From an uncultured Saprospiraceae bacterium (GTDB lineage Bacteria; Bacteroidota; Bacteroidia; Chitinophagales; Saprospiraceae): 33,965 bases of DNA. The notes beneath the pieces are model-generated. The model saw only the letters and a list, made by a program, of their open reading frames with translations. It was not told the origin of the DNA and made no database searches. Shown here one piece after another: positions 18,856-28,496 of the stretch (within the stretch, counting starts at the first letter, position 1; every line of letters begins with the position of its first letter). A program made the position numbers and the translations under genes. The stretch is taken from positions 1-33,965 of the forward strand of contig CALAJP010000033.1 in assembly GCA_937922815.1 (NCBI GenBank), written 5' to 3'.

Positions 18856-19647
18856 TTATTTAGAAACCGTGTTTAAAAACATTAATAATTTTTTTCTAAT
18901 TTCATTATTTATAAACGCCCATTCAACTAACTGAATATGCGTCATATCATATTCAATGACTTCATGAAAAGCTTTTATTTTTGTAACGGCTTCCTTTTGT
19001 GTTGAATAGGGAATTAATCCGTCATGCTTGCCTACAAAAAACAAATGAGGAATAGAGCTTGAATCTTTTTTTGATAAATAATTAATGGGCGAAATATAGC
19101 TTACCCAATCCTCATTATAATTATTAGTCAATTTCTTTAAAATTAAACTTTTGGGCATATTTTTTAAATCTATCGGTGTACCACATCCAAAAACACCATT
19201 GATTAGATTCTTTGCTGTTGATTGAAATGATAGAAAAGATGCCAAATGTGCACCCGCCGAAATACCTCCTAATAAGAAATGACTATCTTTTCTTATTGAT
19301 TTGATGTAATCAAATGAATTTAACACATCACTTATCATTTCATCAGAGCGGTGTGATAGCAATTTACGATATCCAACCAAAAAAACTTCATACCCCTGTG
19401 CCGTAAATACAGCAGCATTTTTAATAAACAACGCTGGAGTTCCCATTACCCAACCACCTCCATGAAAATAGATAATTGGATTAGGCTTTGTTATTTTTAA
19501 CGGAGTAACATTTAATATTTTTTGCTGCGAATGACTTCCATAACTAAGTTCATTAATAAAATATTTTGTCTCAATAGCATGCCTTTTCATATACCAATGA
19601 TAGGGCATTAAATGTATGATTTCATGAAACTTAGAACCTTTAAACAT
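18856..19647 (-). CDS. Alpha/beta hydrolase (BD-FAE/HSL-like esterase)
   Basis: A 263-residue serine hydrolase. FHGGGW (61-66) is the oxyanion-hole motif of the hormone-sensitive-lipase/BD-FAE group. Ser130 in GGISAGAH is the nucleophile; Asp209 in GKHDG and His237 in DMTHIQL complete a plausible triad. There is no signal peptide. I chose the ATG at 19647; a TTG at 19653 in the same frame would add two residues and abut the A2M stop. It follows the alpha-2-macroglobulin gene with a 6-bp gap on the same strand, so the two are very probably translated from one transcript. The substrate is unknown; a small ester or lipid is likely from the family. Confidence 0.86.
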   Translation of the reverse strand: MFKGSKFHEIIHLMPYHWYMKRHAIETKYFINELSYGSHSQQKILNVTPLKITKPNPIIYFHGGGWVMGTPALFIKNAAVFTAQGYEVFLVGYRKLLSHRSDEMISDVLNSFDYIKSIRKDSHFLLGGISAGAHLASFLSFQSTAKNLINGVFGCGTPIDLKNMPKSLILKKLTNNYNEDWVSYISPINYLSKKDSSSIPHLFFVGKHDGLIPYSTQKEAVTKIKAFHEVIEYDMTHIQLVEWAFINNEIRKKLLMFLNTVSK

Positions 19648-19653
19648 TAGCAA

Positions 19654-22600
19654 TTAATTTTTTAAAATCTTTATGCTTTTGTTTGCCGTATTTGCCATCA
19701 AAGTTTCGTCGTACATGGCATAAACCCTTTGGACGGGCATTTGATAAACTCCTTCATAAGCCGCATTTACATTAAAAGTGAATGTTTTGGTTGATTTAGA
19801 ACCCATATCAAAATAAGTATAAATTTTATCATCTCGAATATCTTGATATTCAAAATTTTGAGAAGCATTGCCATCACCACCAATTCTACTATTTCTAATT
19901 TCCCATCCTGGAGGAAACACCATTTCTAATGCCATTTCGTCAAGCCGACGATAACGGCTGGTATTAGATTTTATAGTTGCTTGAACCGTAATATCCATAC
20001 CTTGCTCAATTTCATTCAATTGGATTGATTCACCTTCTTTGTCGTAATAGTTAACCGTTAAGCCTAAGTCCTGATTTGTTGATTTCAGAACAGGTTTACT
20101 TGACGGTTTTCCTCCTATTGTCCACGAAACATAAACAGGCTGTTGTGTGTTATTTTTCGCCGACAAATTGCACTGCTCGTCCATATTGGAAGTATAACTT
20201 CTTAATGCTTTGGAAGTATTAATTGTATTTGAAATGGACTCTTTATTGATAGAAATAGCCACATTATCAAGACTAGTATTCTGACTATTAATGACTGATG
20301 ACATTCCAATTAATGCAAAAGCAGTCTCTTGCGTACTTAACCAATTTTTATAATTAAGCCCATCTGAGACTTTAGGTATTAATGTATTTTTGAGTTTATC
20401 GTCTTTTAAAATTGATGAAAGTAATAAGGCAAAAGAATTGTCTCTCAAGGTAGAACCATAAGAATAAGACAATTCTCTATAGTTTTTAGACTCAAAATTG
20501 ATATTATTTGTTATTTCTTTAGCTATTTTTTCTTTACCAACCAGTTGGTAGGAAGCTGCCAGTAATAATGAGGCTAATCCTGATTTCTTTTCATATTCTC
20601 GAAATCTATTCAGTGCTCCCAAATTAGATTCTCCACAAAGTGCAAGTGTAAATAAACGATAGGCGTGTAATACAATATTTTTGTTTTTGTCAAAACTATT
20701 AGATTCGTTAAACTGAAATAATTTCCAATTTTCTATCATTGATTTAGGCACAAAATATCCGAGTTTCTGAGCTTCTAACAAGAAATGCCCTGCATAGGAA
20801 GTTCCCCAATCACTATATTGACCTCCTTGCCAATAAGAAAAACTACCATTTGACATTTGGAATCTACTCAATTTATCAATAGCAGCCTTAACATTTGATT
20901 CCATTAGCTTTGTTTTTTTAGAATCGATATCTATAATCTGATTAACCAATAACTGTGGAAATGCCTTGGAAGTAGTTTGTTCTATACAACCGTGCGGATA
21001 ACGAATAAGACTTCTCAATCGATATTCTAAATTTAGAGGCGGGATTGATGACCATTCTACATTAATCGTATTAGTTCCTTCCAGGCCTATTGCTGTCAGT
21101 GCTTTATCAAGACTTTGCCCAGCAGGTACTTTTTCGAAATTGTTTTGATAAACAAAAGGGTTTGGATTATATACTTTGATTTCAATTTTTTCTTTAGACA
21201 AAGAATTTTTGCTTTTGGTTGCAATTTCTATATTTTCGATTCCTTCTTTATTCAGAATTTTAGCATCGAAGTACACTGTTTTTTCGCCTCTCGATTTGAA
21301 AGAAATATTTTTTTCAGCGTCCTCTATTTTTAAGAACCCATTTTTTGATTTAATAGCAACAGTAACCGATTTATAGTTATCCTCATTTACAAAAACAGTC
21401 ACTGGAATTTTAAGTTCTGAATTTACGTTCAGTACTCTTGGCATCGTGGTGAGCCCCATCACAGGTTTACTCACTTCTACTTGTTTTTCTGCTGAACCAT
21501 AGGCTTCGTTAGATACCGCCGTAACCATCAAACGAACCGCACCTAAATATAAGGGAATATCAACTTGATGATTTTTACTGGCACCAGGTTGTAGGGTGAA
21601 AGTTCCTATTGTTTTTGCAATTGACTTGAACCTATTAGCTTGTTTGTTTTTCTCTGCATTATTAGATAATTCGTCTCCTCCAATCGAAGATATTTTTTCC
21701 ATTTGTCCTGCAAAACCTCCAATGACATTATCATACATATCCCATGTTTTCACTCCCAGTGCTTCTTTTGAATAGAAGGAATGATGTGGGTTAGGCGTTT
21801 TAAAGTTGGTTAATGATAACAAACCTTCGTCAACGACAGAAAGGGTATAAGCCATTTCTTTGCCATTTTTTTCGCTCACTTTTATTGCTAATTTACGCTC
21901 GGGTTCAGTTTTATTGACAGACTCAATGACAGGATTAAGAATTGTATTTTCATTTTCTACCAACACTGATGCAATTCCATAAAGTCGAATAGGGAGATCA
22001 TTTTCTACTTGATTATGAGCTTGTAAATAAGACACATGAATATAAATATTAGGGCTCATTTCTTCAGTAGCTTCAAAACTGACCGTTGTCTGGTTTTCTT
22101 GAGGCTGTTGCCAAAACTTCTTGATTACTTTGTTTCCATTCTCAATAGATACTAGCAGATTGCCAGAGGAATTGGTAGGCATTGAAAATTCAATTTGTTC
22201 CCCTACTTTATATTTCTTTTGGTTTGTTTTAATTAAAGTTCTTGAAGCAGATTTTCTTTTATTTAGAGTCATTCCATCATTTCCAGAATCCCAATAGTCC
22301 CAGCCCGAACCTACATAGAATTTATCGCCCGAACAATGATTATCCCCATCGCAAGCTACTATTAAATAAGGGCCTCTTTCTAAATGGTTCGTTGATATAG
22401 ATGTACTGCCTTTTGAAGAAGTCGTTACCTTACCTTCTTTTACTTTATTTTGATAAATATCATCTGCTAAACCATGCAAGCCAGAATTTTGTCTTTGATA
22501 CCACCAATTATATTTTAGTTTATAGATAGTATAACTAATATTAGCTTTAGTGACAGGAGCACCCTTTTCTGTAACTAGAGCTACTTCTATTTCTTCTTTA

Positions 22601-25212
22601 TCATTAGGGTATAAATATTTCCCGCCATATCTACCTTCGGGGATTTTTACACCGACATAGTTTTTGTAAGGGCTAAATGTAAAATCGAGATATTGTGTCG
22701 AAAAATTGCCGCCCGTCTCGTAACTACGAATTTCTGCAATTGATCGGGTATAGCTTTCGAAATTTTCATTAGATGGTAATGAATACTCAAGTTCTCCTGA
22801 TTCGTTTGTATTTCCTGTCCAAGTGTCAATTCTATTATTTACTTTTAATTCTATAGGATTGTGAAAAATAAAATCATTAAAAAATTGATTATTAGGTTTG
22901 ATTTTTCTTAAGGTATGATCAATGGTTACTTTTGTATTTTGTGCTGGCGTACCCTGCAACCATTTTACATTCATCGGAAGAGGATTGTCAAATTGATTAG
23001 AATAAATCAACCTTTTTTCATCTTCAATTAGTGCAACCATCCGATTAGGCTTAATGGTTTCTACTTTTAAAACCTTAGAAAAAGTAGCTTTCCCTATTTT
23101 TACCTTTGCCATCCAAGCACCTGTAGGGTCAGACGCATTAGTTTTGAACGGAAATGAATACAAATGTTTCTGATGATTACTTTTTACTTTTTTATAATAG
23201 CTTTTACCCGAAGGAGTAAATACTTCAAATATAATAGGGTGACTGGTAGGTATTTTTAGGGTTTTGTCTTGGAGTACAAAATGAGTATAAACAGAATCAC
23301 CAGGTCTCCAAACGCCTCTGTCTCCATAGATATAACCTTTCAAACCTTTCGGAGTTCGCTGCCCTTTAACGTCAAAAGAACCCAACGCTAAGGATAGACC
23401 ATCTTTAAGCTTAATATATTCAATATCATCTCCAAATTTGGCAATAGCGATAAAAGGTGTTTTATTTAGCTTCCCTTCATACAAACCTCCTCCCTCAGTC
23501 GTAAAAGTCTGAATAGGTTGATGGATGTGGTCATAAAAAGTAATAGTTGCTCCGTCCAAAGGTTCTGCGTCTGATATTCTTGTGATGGCTCCAGAAACAA
23601 AATCATTTTCATTCTTTTTGACAATAACTCCTAAGTTAGAACTCAGTACATTCACTGATTTAACAATACTATAAGGACCAAATGAAATTTTTCCACAACT
23701 AGGAGTTTCTTCAGCACTTAACTTATGGTATTCATAATCATAAAATAAATAGTCCATCAGCGAAAGGTCTTTATTATTGTTTTGCCTTGGAATAGGAATT
23801 TCTTTAAACGATTTTTGACAATAAGAGAGAACATCGCTTGGTTCATAAGCAAGTCTCACTTGATAGACGGCTCCAGGCTCAACGTCAACATATTTATTGA
23901 TGTCTATCGAATGAAAATTCCATACATTGGGAGTCGCCTTGTTTTCTGGGCTATTTAAATTAATGCGTTCTTGTTTGACTACTTCTCCGACATATTGGAG
24001 TTCGTAAGCATCCGTATTTCTTATGGAAGATTTTTGTAAAAATTGAAAAGTATTATTAGGGTAAATTTTAAAAATCTCTAATAGTACCTTATTCAAATTC
24101 ATAGTTTTTATGGGTAACAATACCTTGCCATCGGTTGGCGGGATAATATTCCCAACACTTAACATCTGAATTTCGGGCTTTAAATCTTGAAGATTTAACT
24201 CATAGAATATTTCTTCTCCAATCGTATTTCCGTATTTACTTCGTACGGTTGGCGAAACAACAACTTTTTTACTGCCTTGAAGTTTTTTAGCTAAATATAA
24301 GATTAACTGATTCCCTTTTTTTAAGTAGGATATTTCCTCTTTATAACCTTTAATATATACCAAGCCTGTCAAATCTTGATTCTCGGTTAATTCTTCTGAA
24401 AAATATAAATTGACGGTATTGGCGGACTCACTATTAAAATTCACTTCAACTAAGGTAAATTCGCCATCAGCAGCAACAGGCAATTCGTAATTAGTTTCTC
24501 CTTTAGAATCAAAAATAGTGTGATCACAAGTGATTTTTACTTTAGATTTTTCTTCCAAACGCTCAACACCTTTAATAATAAAACTTTGTTTAGCACTCGT
24601 ATTGTCAAAATCAACAATCTGAATATCTAATTTTTTTCCATTCTGTTGTACACTAATTGCATTGGTTAATTCTTCTAAAGAAACAGTATTGGCTTTAGGG
24701 TAAACTATAGTACCCTTCAAATCAAATAAATTAGAAGGGGAGTTGGCTTCAACAATAGGAATATTGGGGACAATAATGGATAAATTAAAATTTTCTGTTC
24801 TACCCGAAAATGTAAAATATTCTAACGTGTTAGAAATACCAGGAAATAGTCTTTTCAGATTTAACGAAAAATAATATACTTCATTCCAGTTCAATGGAGA
24901 CTTTGATTTAAATGCCAATGTATTTGTACTTTCCCAAGATAAATCGAATTTAACCGCAGGGTAACAGCCCAAAATATCTGATTTCAATGAAGGCATATCT
25001 TCAATTTTTTCTGCCAAATGTTCTTTGAACACTATTTTCAAATATTGAGATCTTGATATTTTTGACTCGGGATAAGCGACAATATATTCTTTATACAACT
25101 CGGGATTAGAGGTATTATGTTTTTTGTTTTCTTTACAGCCTATTATTGCCAAAAAGAATAAAAAGCAATATAACCCTACGCATTTGTTTTGGCGAAATAA
25201 TCTAAGTATCAT
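19654..25212 (-). CDS. Alpha-2-macroglobulin family lipoprotein with thioester motif
   Basis: A 1852-residue bacterial A2M-type protease trap. The N-terminus (MILRLFRQNKCVGLYCFLFF then LAIIGC) has a lipobox with Cys26, so it should be lipid-anchored in the envelope. GDRGVWRPGDSVYTHFVLQD near residue 640 is the conserved MG-domain segment. The thioester motif CIEQ is at Cys1409-Gln1412 within RYPHGCIEQTTS, so it should be able to trap attacking proteases covalently. An alpha-helical thioester domain and a C-terminal receptor-binding-like beta domain (near 1750-1850) follow. The partner usual in other phyla, PBP1C, is absent. Upstream is a beta-barrel gene (84-bp gap) and downstream, 6 bp away, a hydrolase. 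ATG at 25212. Confidence 0.92.
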   Translation of the reverse strand: MILRLFRQNKCVGLYCFLFFLAIIGCKENKKHNTSNPELYKEYIVAYPESKISRSQYLKIVFKEHLAEKIEDMPSLKSDILGCYPAVKFDLSWESTNTLAFKSKSPLNWNEVYYFSLNLKRLFPGISNTLEYFTFSGRTENFNLSIIVPNIPIVEANSPSNLFDLKGTIVYPKANTVSLEELTNAISVQQNGKKLDIQIVDFDNTSAKQSFIIKGVERLEEKSKVKITCDHTIFDSKGETNYELPVAADGEFTLVEVNFNSESANTVNLYFSEELTENQDLTGLVYIKGYKEEISYLKKGNQLILYLAKKLQGSKKVVVSPTVRSKYGNTIGEEIFYELNLQDLKPEIQMLSVGNIIPPTDGKVLLPIKTMNLNKVLLEIFKIYPNNTFQFLQKSSIRNTDAYELQYVGEVVKQERINLNSPENKATPNVWNFHSIDINKYVDVEPGAVYQVRLAYEPSDVLSYCQKSFKEIPIPRQNNNKDLSLMDYLFYDYEYHKLSAEETPSCGKISFGPYSIVKSVNVLSSNLGVIVKKNENDFVSGAITRISDAEPLDGATITFYDHIHQPIQTFTTEGGGLYEGKLNKTPFIAIAKFGDDIEYIKLKDGLSLALGSFDVKGQRTPKGLKGYIYGDRGVWRPGDSVYTHFVLQDKTLKIPTSHPIIFEVFTPSGKSYYKKVKSNHQKHLYSFPFKTNASDPTGAWMAKVKIGKATFSKVLKVETIKPNRMVALIEDEKRLIYSNQFDNPLPMNVKWLQGTPAQNTKVTIDHTLRKIKPNNQFFNDFIFHNPIELKVNNRIDTWTGNTNESGELEYSLPSNENFESYTRSIAEIRSYETGGNFSTQYLDFTFSPYKNYVGVKIPEGRYGGKYLYPNDKEEIEVALVTEKGAPVTKANISYTIYKLKYNWWYQRQNSGLHGLADDIYQNKVKEGKVTTSSKGSTSISTNHLERGPYLIVACDGDNHCSGDKFYVGSGWDYWDSGNDGMTLNKRKSASRTLIKTNQKKYKVGEQIEFSMPTNSSGNLLVSIENGNKVIKKFWQQPQENQTTVSFEATEEMSPNIYIHVSYLQAHNQVENDLPIRLYGIASVLVENENTILNPVIESVNKTEPERKLAIKVSEKNGKEMAYTLSVVDEGLLSLTNFKTPNPHHSFYSKEALGVKTWDMYDNVIGGFAGQMEKISSIGGDELSNNAEKNKQANRFKSIAKTIGTFTLQPGASKNHQVDIPLYLGAVRLMVTAVSNEAYGSAEKQVEVSKPVMGLTTMPRVLNVNSELKIPVTVFVNEDNYKSVTVAIKSKNGFLKIEDAEKNISFKSRGEKTVYFDAKILNKEGIENIEIATKSKNSLSKEKIEIKVYNPNPFVYQNNFEKVPAGQSLDKALTAIGLEGTNTINVEWSSIPPLNLEYRLRSLIRYPHGCIEQTTSKAFPQLLVNQIIDIDSKKTKLMESNVKAAIDKLSRFQMSNGSFSYWQGGQYSDWGTSYAGHFLLEAQKLGYFVPKSMIENWKLFQFNESNSFDKNKNIVLHAYRLFTLALCGESNLGALNRFREYEKKSGLASLLLAASYQLVGKEKIAKEITNNINFESKNYRELSYSYGSTLRDNSFALLLSSILKDDKLKNTLIPKVSDGLNYKNWLSTQETAFALIGMSSVINSQNTSLDNVAISINKESISNTINTSKALRSYTSNMDEQCNLSAKNNTQQPVYVSWTIGGKPSSKPVLKSTNQDLGLTVNYYDKEGESIQLNEIEQGMDITVQATIKSNTSRYRRLDEMALEMVFPPGWEIRNSRIGGDGNASQNFEYQDIRDDKIYTYFDMGSKSTKTFTFNVNAAYEGVYQMPVQRVYAMYDETLMANTANKSIKILKN

Positions 25213-25296
25213 TAAGCAGGTTCTTTGAGGTGATTTAGTAAATAATTGATGATGTTTATGGTTTCTTTGACATCCTAAAGTTTAATATTTATACAT

Positions 25297-25803
25297 TTAT
25301 TTCAAAACATATCTCACGGCAAAACTTCCATATCCACCTCCAAAACCATTTGAAAAACCTCCTATTAAAAAAGTAGGAATCCAATCGGCAGAAAAATTAA
25401 TGGGTTGGTTTCTTAGTGTATATGATAAGCCTAAATAGCCTTGTGCACCAAAAACAGTTGTGTTGTCGTCAGTTTCAAAATCAAAGTTCCAAAATAAAGC
25501 CGTTGCCCCAAAACCATAATAATAATTTAGACCTTCAATGCCATCTAAATTAACGGGTTTATGGATTTGATATGCACCACTGAGAGACCACCATCTCCAA
25601 CCATTTCCGTTTACTACATTTCTCTGCCCTCTAGTGCCTGCAAAAAACTCTAATGCTGCAGATTCGGTAATGAATGTTTTATAAGTAACCGATGTCGGAT
25701 AACCTAGCCTTAGTCCAATCGCTGACTTGAATTCTTGTCCATAAATAGATGTCGAACAAAATAAAACACCTAAAAATGAAAGAACTAAAATTTTGTATTT
25801 CAT
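25297..25803 (-). CDS. Small outer-membrane beta-barrel-like protein upstream of the A2M gene
   Basis: A 168-residue exported protein. The signal peptide MKYKILVLSFLGVLFCSTSIYG is cleaved before QEFKSA. Amphipathic, Gly/aromatic-rich strands follow (AIGLRLGYPTSVTYKTF, YYYGFGATALFWNF, TVFGAQGYLGLSYTL, GFGGGYGSFAVRYVLK), as in an 8-10-stranded outer-membrane barrel. It precedes the A2M gene by 84 bp on the same strand and may be co-transcribed. No functional motif is recognised. ATG at 25803. Confidence 0.72.
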   Translation of the reverse strand: MKYKILVLSFLGVLFCSTSIYGQEFKSAIGLRLGYPTSVTYKTFITESAALEFFAGTRGQRNVVNGNGWRWWSLSGAYQIHKPVNLDGIEGLNYYYGFGATALFWNFDFETDDNTTVFGAQGYLGLSYTLRNQPINFSADWIPTFLIGGFSNGFGGGYGSFAVRYVLK

Positions 25804-26249
25804 GTTAGTTTATTTAAGCGGTTAATAATATTTATGTGAGTTAATTAAACAAAAAACTAAATTAGTAATACTTAGTTTTTGTTATTATTAAATTAACGAA
25901 TAGCTATATTTTTAGAATACTGTAACTTAGAATTATAAATATAAATAAAACTTCAATAATGATAGGCGTATAACGGATATTATTAAGAATTGGGTTGTAT
26001 AAGAGGAAAAATAGGAGTTTTTATTTCAATCAACGAAAACACGCAATCTAACCCCCCTCGGTATTAAAATGAGTACTTGACGAACAGCGAAGTAAAAAGA
26101 ACATTTTGTAACCCACATGGGTTCATTCGTAATCATGTCTAACATTTAAATAAAAGAAATTAATCAAAATTTACAAAAAAATGAGAACGAAATCAAAATA
26201 GAATTAGGAACACCTTTTGCTTAGCCTTTTCAATTTCGTAAGTTTGCGA
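25804..26249. other. 446-bp intergenic region before the helicase gene
   Basis: This divergent spacer contains the promoter at 26216-26246, a small palindrome AACCCA-CA-TGGGTT (26110-26123) and otherwise AT-rich DNA. No open frame over 60 codons looks genuine, and I could not fold a tRNA. The stretch near 26040-26100 (GCAATCTAACCCCCCTCGG) is locally GC-rich and unexplained. Confidence 0.5.
26216..26246 (+). promoter_or_regulatory. Promoter of the Pif1-like helicase gene
   Basis: TTTG (26216-26219) and TAAGTTTG (26239-26246) are 19 bp apart, a full match to the Bacteroidota -33/-7 consensus. The predicted start of transcription is within a few bases of the ATG at 26250, so the mRNA would be leaderless. 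The upstream in-frame TTG at 26217 lies inside this promoter and is an unlikely start. Confidence 0.68.
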
Positions 26250-27542
26250 ATGGCATTGAACTTCGATCATATCAAAATATTAAGTCAAGAATTTAAAGAC
26301 ACTTTGTCTGAACTAGAAAACGCTGATGACAACTATTTCATTACAGGTAAAGCAGGGACAGGAAAATCTACTTTATTAAGGTTATTTAGTAGTTCTACGA
26401 AGAAAAAACATGTAGTATTAGCACCTACAGGAATTGCAGCCTTGAATGTGGCTGGACAAACCATTCATTCCTTTTTCTCTTTTCCTCCACGAATTATTCG
26501 TTCCGAAGATATTAAGGTCAAGAAACGGTTTTCTAAATTATACAAAAGTTTAGATTGTATTATAATTGATGAAATATCAATGGTTAGAGCTGATGTTTTA
26601 GATGGAATAAATTGGTTTTTACAACTCAATCGTCAAAATAATGCTCCTTTTGGTGGCGTCCAAATCATCGCTTTTGGAGATTTATTTCAGTTGCCACCTG
26701 TTTTGGGAAAAGGGTCTGAACGAGAAATTATTAAAATGTTATACGGCTCACCGTTTTTTTTCAATGCCGAAATATTACAAACCAACCAATTAATAGGTAT
26801 CGAGTTAAAACATATTTTCAGGCAAGAATCAGCTCTTTTTAAAAATATATTGAATCGAATTCGGATGGGGAGAAGTGATGCCGATGATTTGATATTATTA
26901 AATAATCGTTGTGAGAAACCAAAATCGTCACAACCAATCATCAAACTTTCTACGGTGAATTATAAAGTTGATGCCATCAATCAAAAAGAATTAAGTAATT
27001 TGGATGGTTCTCCAAAAATTTTTATTGCCGAGAAAACAGGAACTTTCCCCGCTAATATTTATCCAACCGAAGAACATTTAGTGTTAAAAAAGGAAGCGCA
27101 AGTAATGTTTATTAAAAATGACCAAGAGGGCAGATTTGTAAATGGGACATTAGGCGTTGTAAAACAAATTGAACCTAATTTGATAATAGAAACGGAAGAA
27201 AAAAATGAACTAATTGCGATAGAAAAAGCAGAATGGGAAAATGTACAATATGTGCCTAGCATAGATTCTTTGACCCCTAAATTTGAAGTAAAAGTATTAG
27301 GCTCATTCAAACAATACCCCCTAAAATTAGCATGGGCAATGACTATACACAAAAGCCAAGGAAAAACTTTTGACCAAGTGAATGTCGATTTGGACAGAGG
27401 AGCTTTTGAACATGGACAAACTTATGTGGCGTTAAGTAGATGTAGGACAATGGAAGGTTTGTACCTTAGTCGTCCTATTCAACCAAAGGATATTTTTATA
27501 TACCCTGAAGTTGTTGATTATTACAAAAATCATATTGAATAA
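26250..27542 (+). CDS. Pif1-like superfamily 1 DNA helicase
   Basis: A 430-residue 5'-3' helicase. ITGKAGTGKST (31-41) is the Walker A motif and CIIIDEISMV (103-112) the Walker B/DExx motif. GDLFQLPPVL (motif III) follows. The C-terminal WAMTIHKSQGKTFDQVNV and YVALSRCRTMEGL are motifs V and VI, matching the Pif1/RecD-like SF1B group. It is a compact form without an N-terminal extension. In eukaryotes and some bacteria Pif1 resolves G-quadruplex and other structured DNA; the exact role here is inferred from the family. I chose the ATG at 26250 over the TTG at 26217, which lies in the promoter. It is followed after 10 bp by the BASS transporter, so the two are probably one transcript. Confidence 0.85.
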   Translation: MALNFDHIKILSQEFKDTLSELENADDNYFITGKAGTGKSTLLRLFSSSTKKKHVVLAPTGIAALNVAGQTIHSFFSFPPRIIRSEDIKVKKRFSKLYKSLDCIIIDEISMVRADVLDGINWFLQLNRQNNAPFGGVQIIAFGDLFQLPPVLGKGSEREIIKMLYGSPFFFNAEILQTNQLIGIELKHIFRQESALFKNILNRIRMGRSDADDLILLNNRCEKPKSSQPIIKLSTVNYKVDAINQKELSNLDGSPKIFIAEKTGTFPANIYPTEEHLVLKKEAQVMFIKNDQEGRFVNGTLGVVKQIEPNLIIETEEKNELIAIEKAEWENVQYVPSIDSLTPKFEVKVLGSFKQYPLKLAWAMTIHKSQGKTFDQVNVDLDRGAFEHGQTYVALSRCRTMEGLYLSRPIQPKDIFIYPEVVDYYKNHIE

Positions 27543-27552
27543 TATAAGATAG

Positions 27553-28455
27553 ATGAATAATATAGATAGTATTGTCATAAATTATGATAGTCAAGCGTTA
27601 TGGATAATGAATATCCTATTAGGTGTAATTATGTTTGGTGTCGCATTAGATTTAAAAGTAGAAGATTTTAAAAAGCTATTCGAAACGCCTAAAAGCATAT
27701 TAGTCGGGTTTTCAGCTCAGTTCATTTTACTACCATTATTTACTTTTATTTTTGTATTACTTTATGAGCCGCACCCCTCCGTAGCACTAGGGATGATGTT
27801 AGTTGCTGCTTGTCCTGGAGGAAATATTTCTAATTTTATAACCTATTTCGGAAAAGGAAATACAGCCTTATCCATCAGCTTAACCGCACTGGCTTCGATG
27901 ACCTGTTTTGTGCTTACGCCTGTAAATTTTCAGATATGGGCATCTTTTTACCCTCCTACACAAAAGTTACTTCAATCTACAGAAATAGGAATATTTGATA
28001 TGTTATTATTGCTGATGGTTATTCTAATTATTCCCCTTTGTATTGGAATGTATGTTCGAACTTTATTTGAAGAATGGTCTATCAAAGTAAATAAAATCCT
28101 CAGTCCACTTTCGTTTTTCGCTTTTATATTACTAGTAATTGTAGCTTGTTATAACAATAAAACTCATTTTTTAGAATATTTTGGATTGGTCTTAAAGTTG
28201 GTGTTTTTTCACAATTTAATTGCATTAATCATCGGATATTCTTGGGGACGAATATGGGGTTTAGACACGCCTTCTGTAAGGACATTAACGATAGAAACAG
28301 GGATTCAAAATTCTGGGCTTGGTTTAGCAATTATATTTTCATTCTTTGATGGATTGGGTGGAATGGCACTAATTATGGCGGGTTGGGGCGTTTATCATAC
28401 CATTTCTGGGCTAACAATTGCAACTTATTTTAGATGGAGAGATAGAAAATCGTAA
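27553..28455 (+). CDS. Bile acid:sodium symporter (BASS/SBF) family transporter
   Basis: A 300-residue inner-membrane protein with about nine or ten membrane helices. MFGVALDLKVEDFKKL (near 23-38) and VAACPGGNISNFITYFGKGNTALS (near 83-106), with the CPGGNxSN crossover motif that binds Na+, are diagnostic of the SBF/BASS family. A second crossover region is ETGIQNSGLGLAI near residue 250. Known members move organic acids such as bile acids or pyruvate with sodium; the substrate here is unknown. It begins 10 bp after the helicase gene and ends 41 bp before trmB, so it may be an operon member although the functions are unrelated. Confidence 0.9.
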   Translation: MNNIDSIVINYDSQALWIMNILLGVIMFGVALDLKVEDFKKLFETPKSILVGFSAQFILLPLFTFIFVLLYEPHPSVALGMMLVAACPGGNISNFITYFGKGNTALSISLTALASMTCFVLTPVNFQIWASFYPPTQKLLQSTEIGIFDMLLLLMVILIIPLCIGMYVRTLFEEWSIKVNKILSPLSFFAFILLVIVACYNNKTHFLEYFGLVLKLVFFHNLIALIIGYSWGRIWGLDTPSVRTLTIETGIQNSGLGLAIIFSFFDGLGGMALIMAGWGVYHTISGLTIATYFRWRDRKS

Positions 28456-28460
28456 ATTTG
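28453..28460 (+). promoter_or_regulatory. Possible promoter element of trmB
   Basis: TAAATTTG matches TAnnTTTG exactly and overlaps the stop codon of the BASS gene, 36 bp before the trmB ATG. The -33 region has only TTTA at a fitting distance. trmB may therefore have its own promoter as well as read-through. Confidence 0.4.
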
Positions 28461-28496
28461 CATTTTTTAGAATTCGAAATAAACATTTTGAGATAA

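Noticed and set aside
26030-26140. Possible tRNA or small RNA fragment
   Set aside because: GGGTTCATTCG resembles a T-arm only loosely; no acceptor or anticodon stem could be paired around it.
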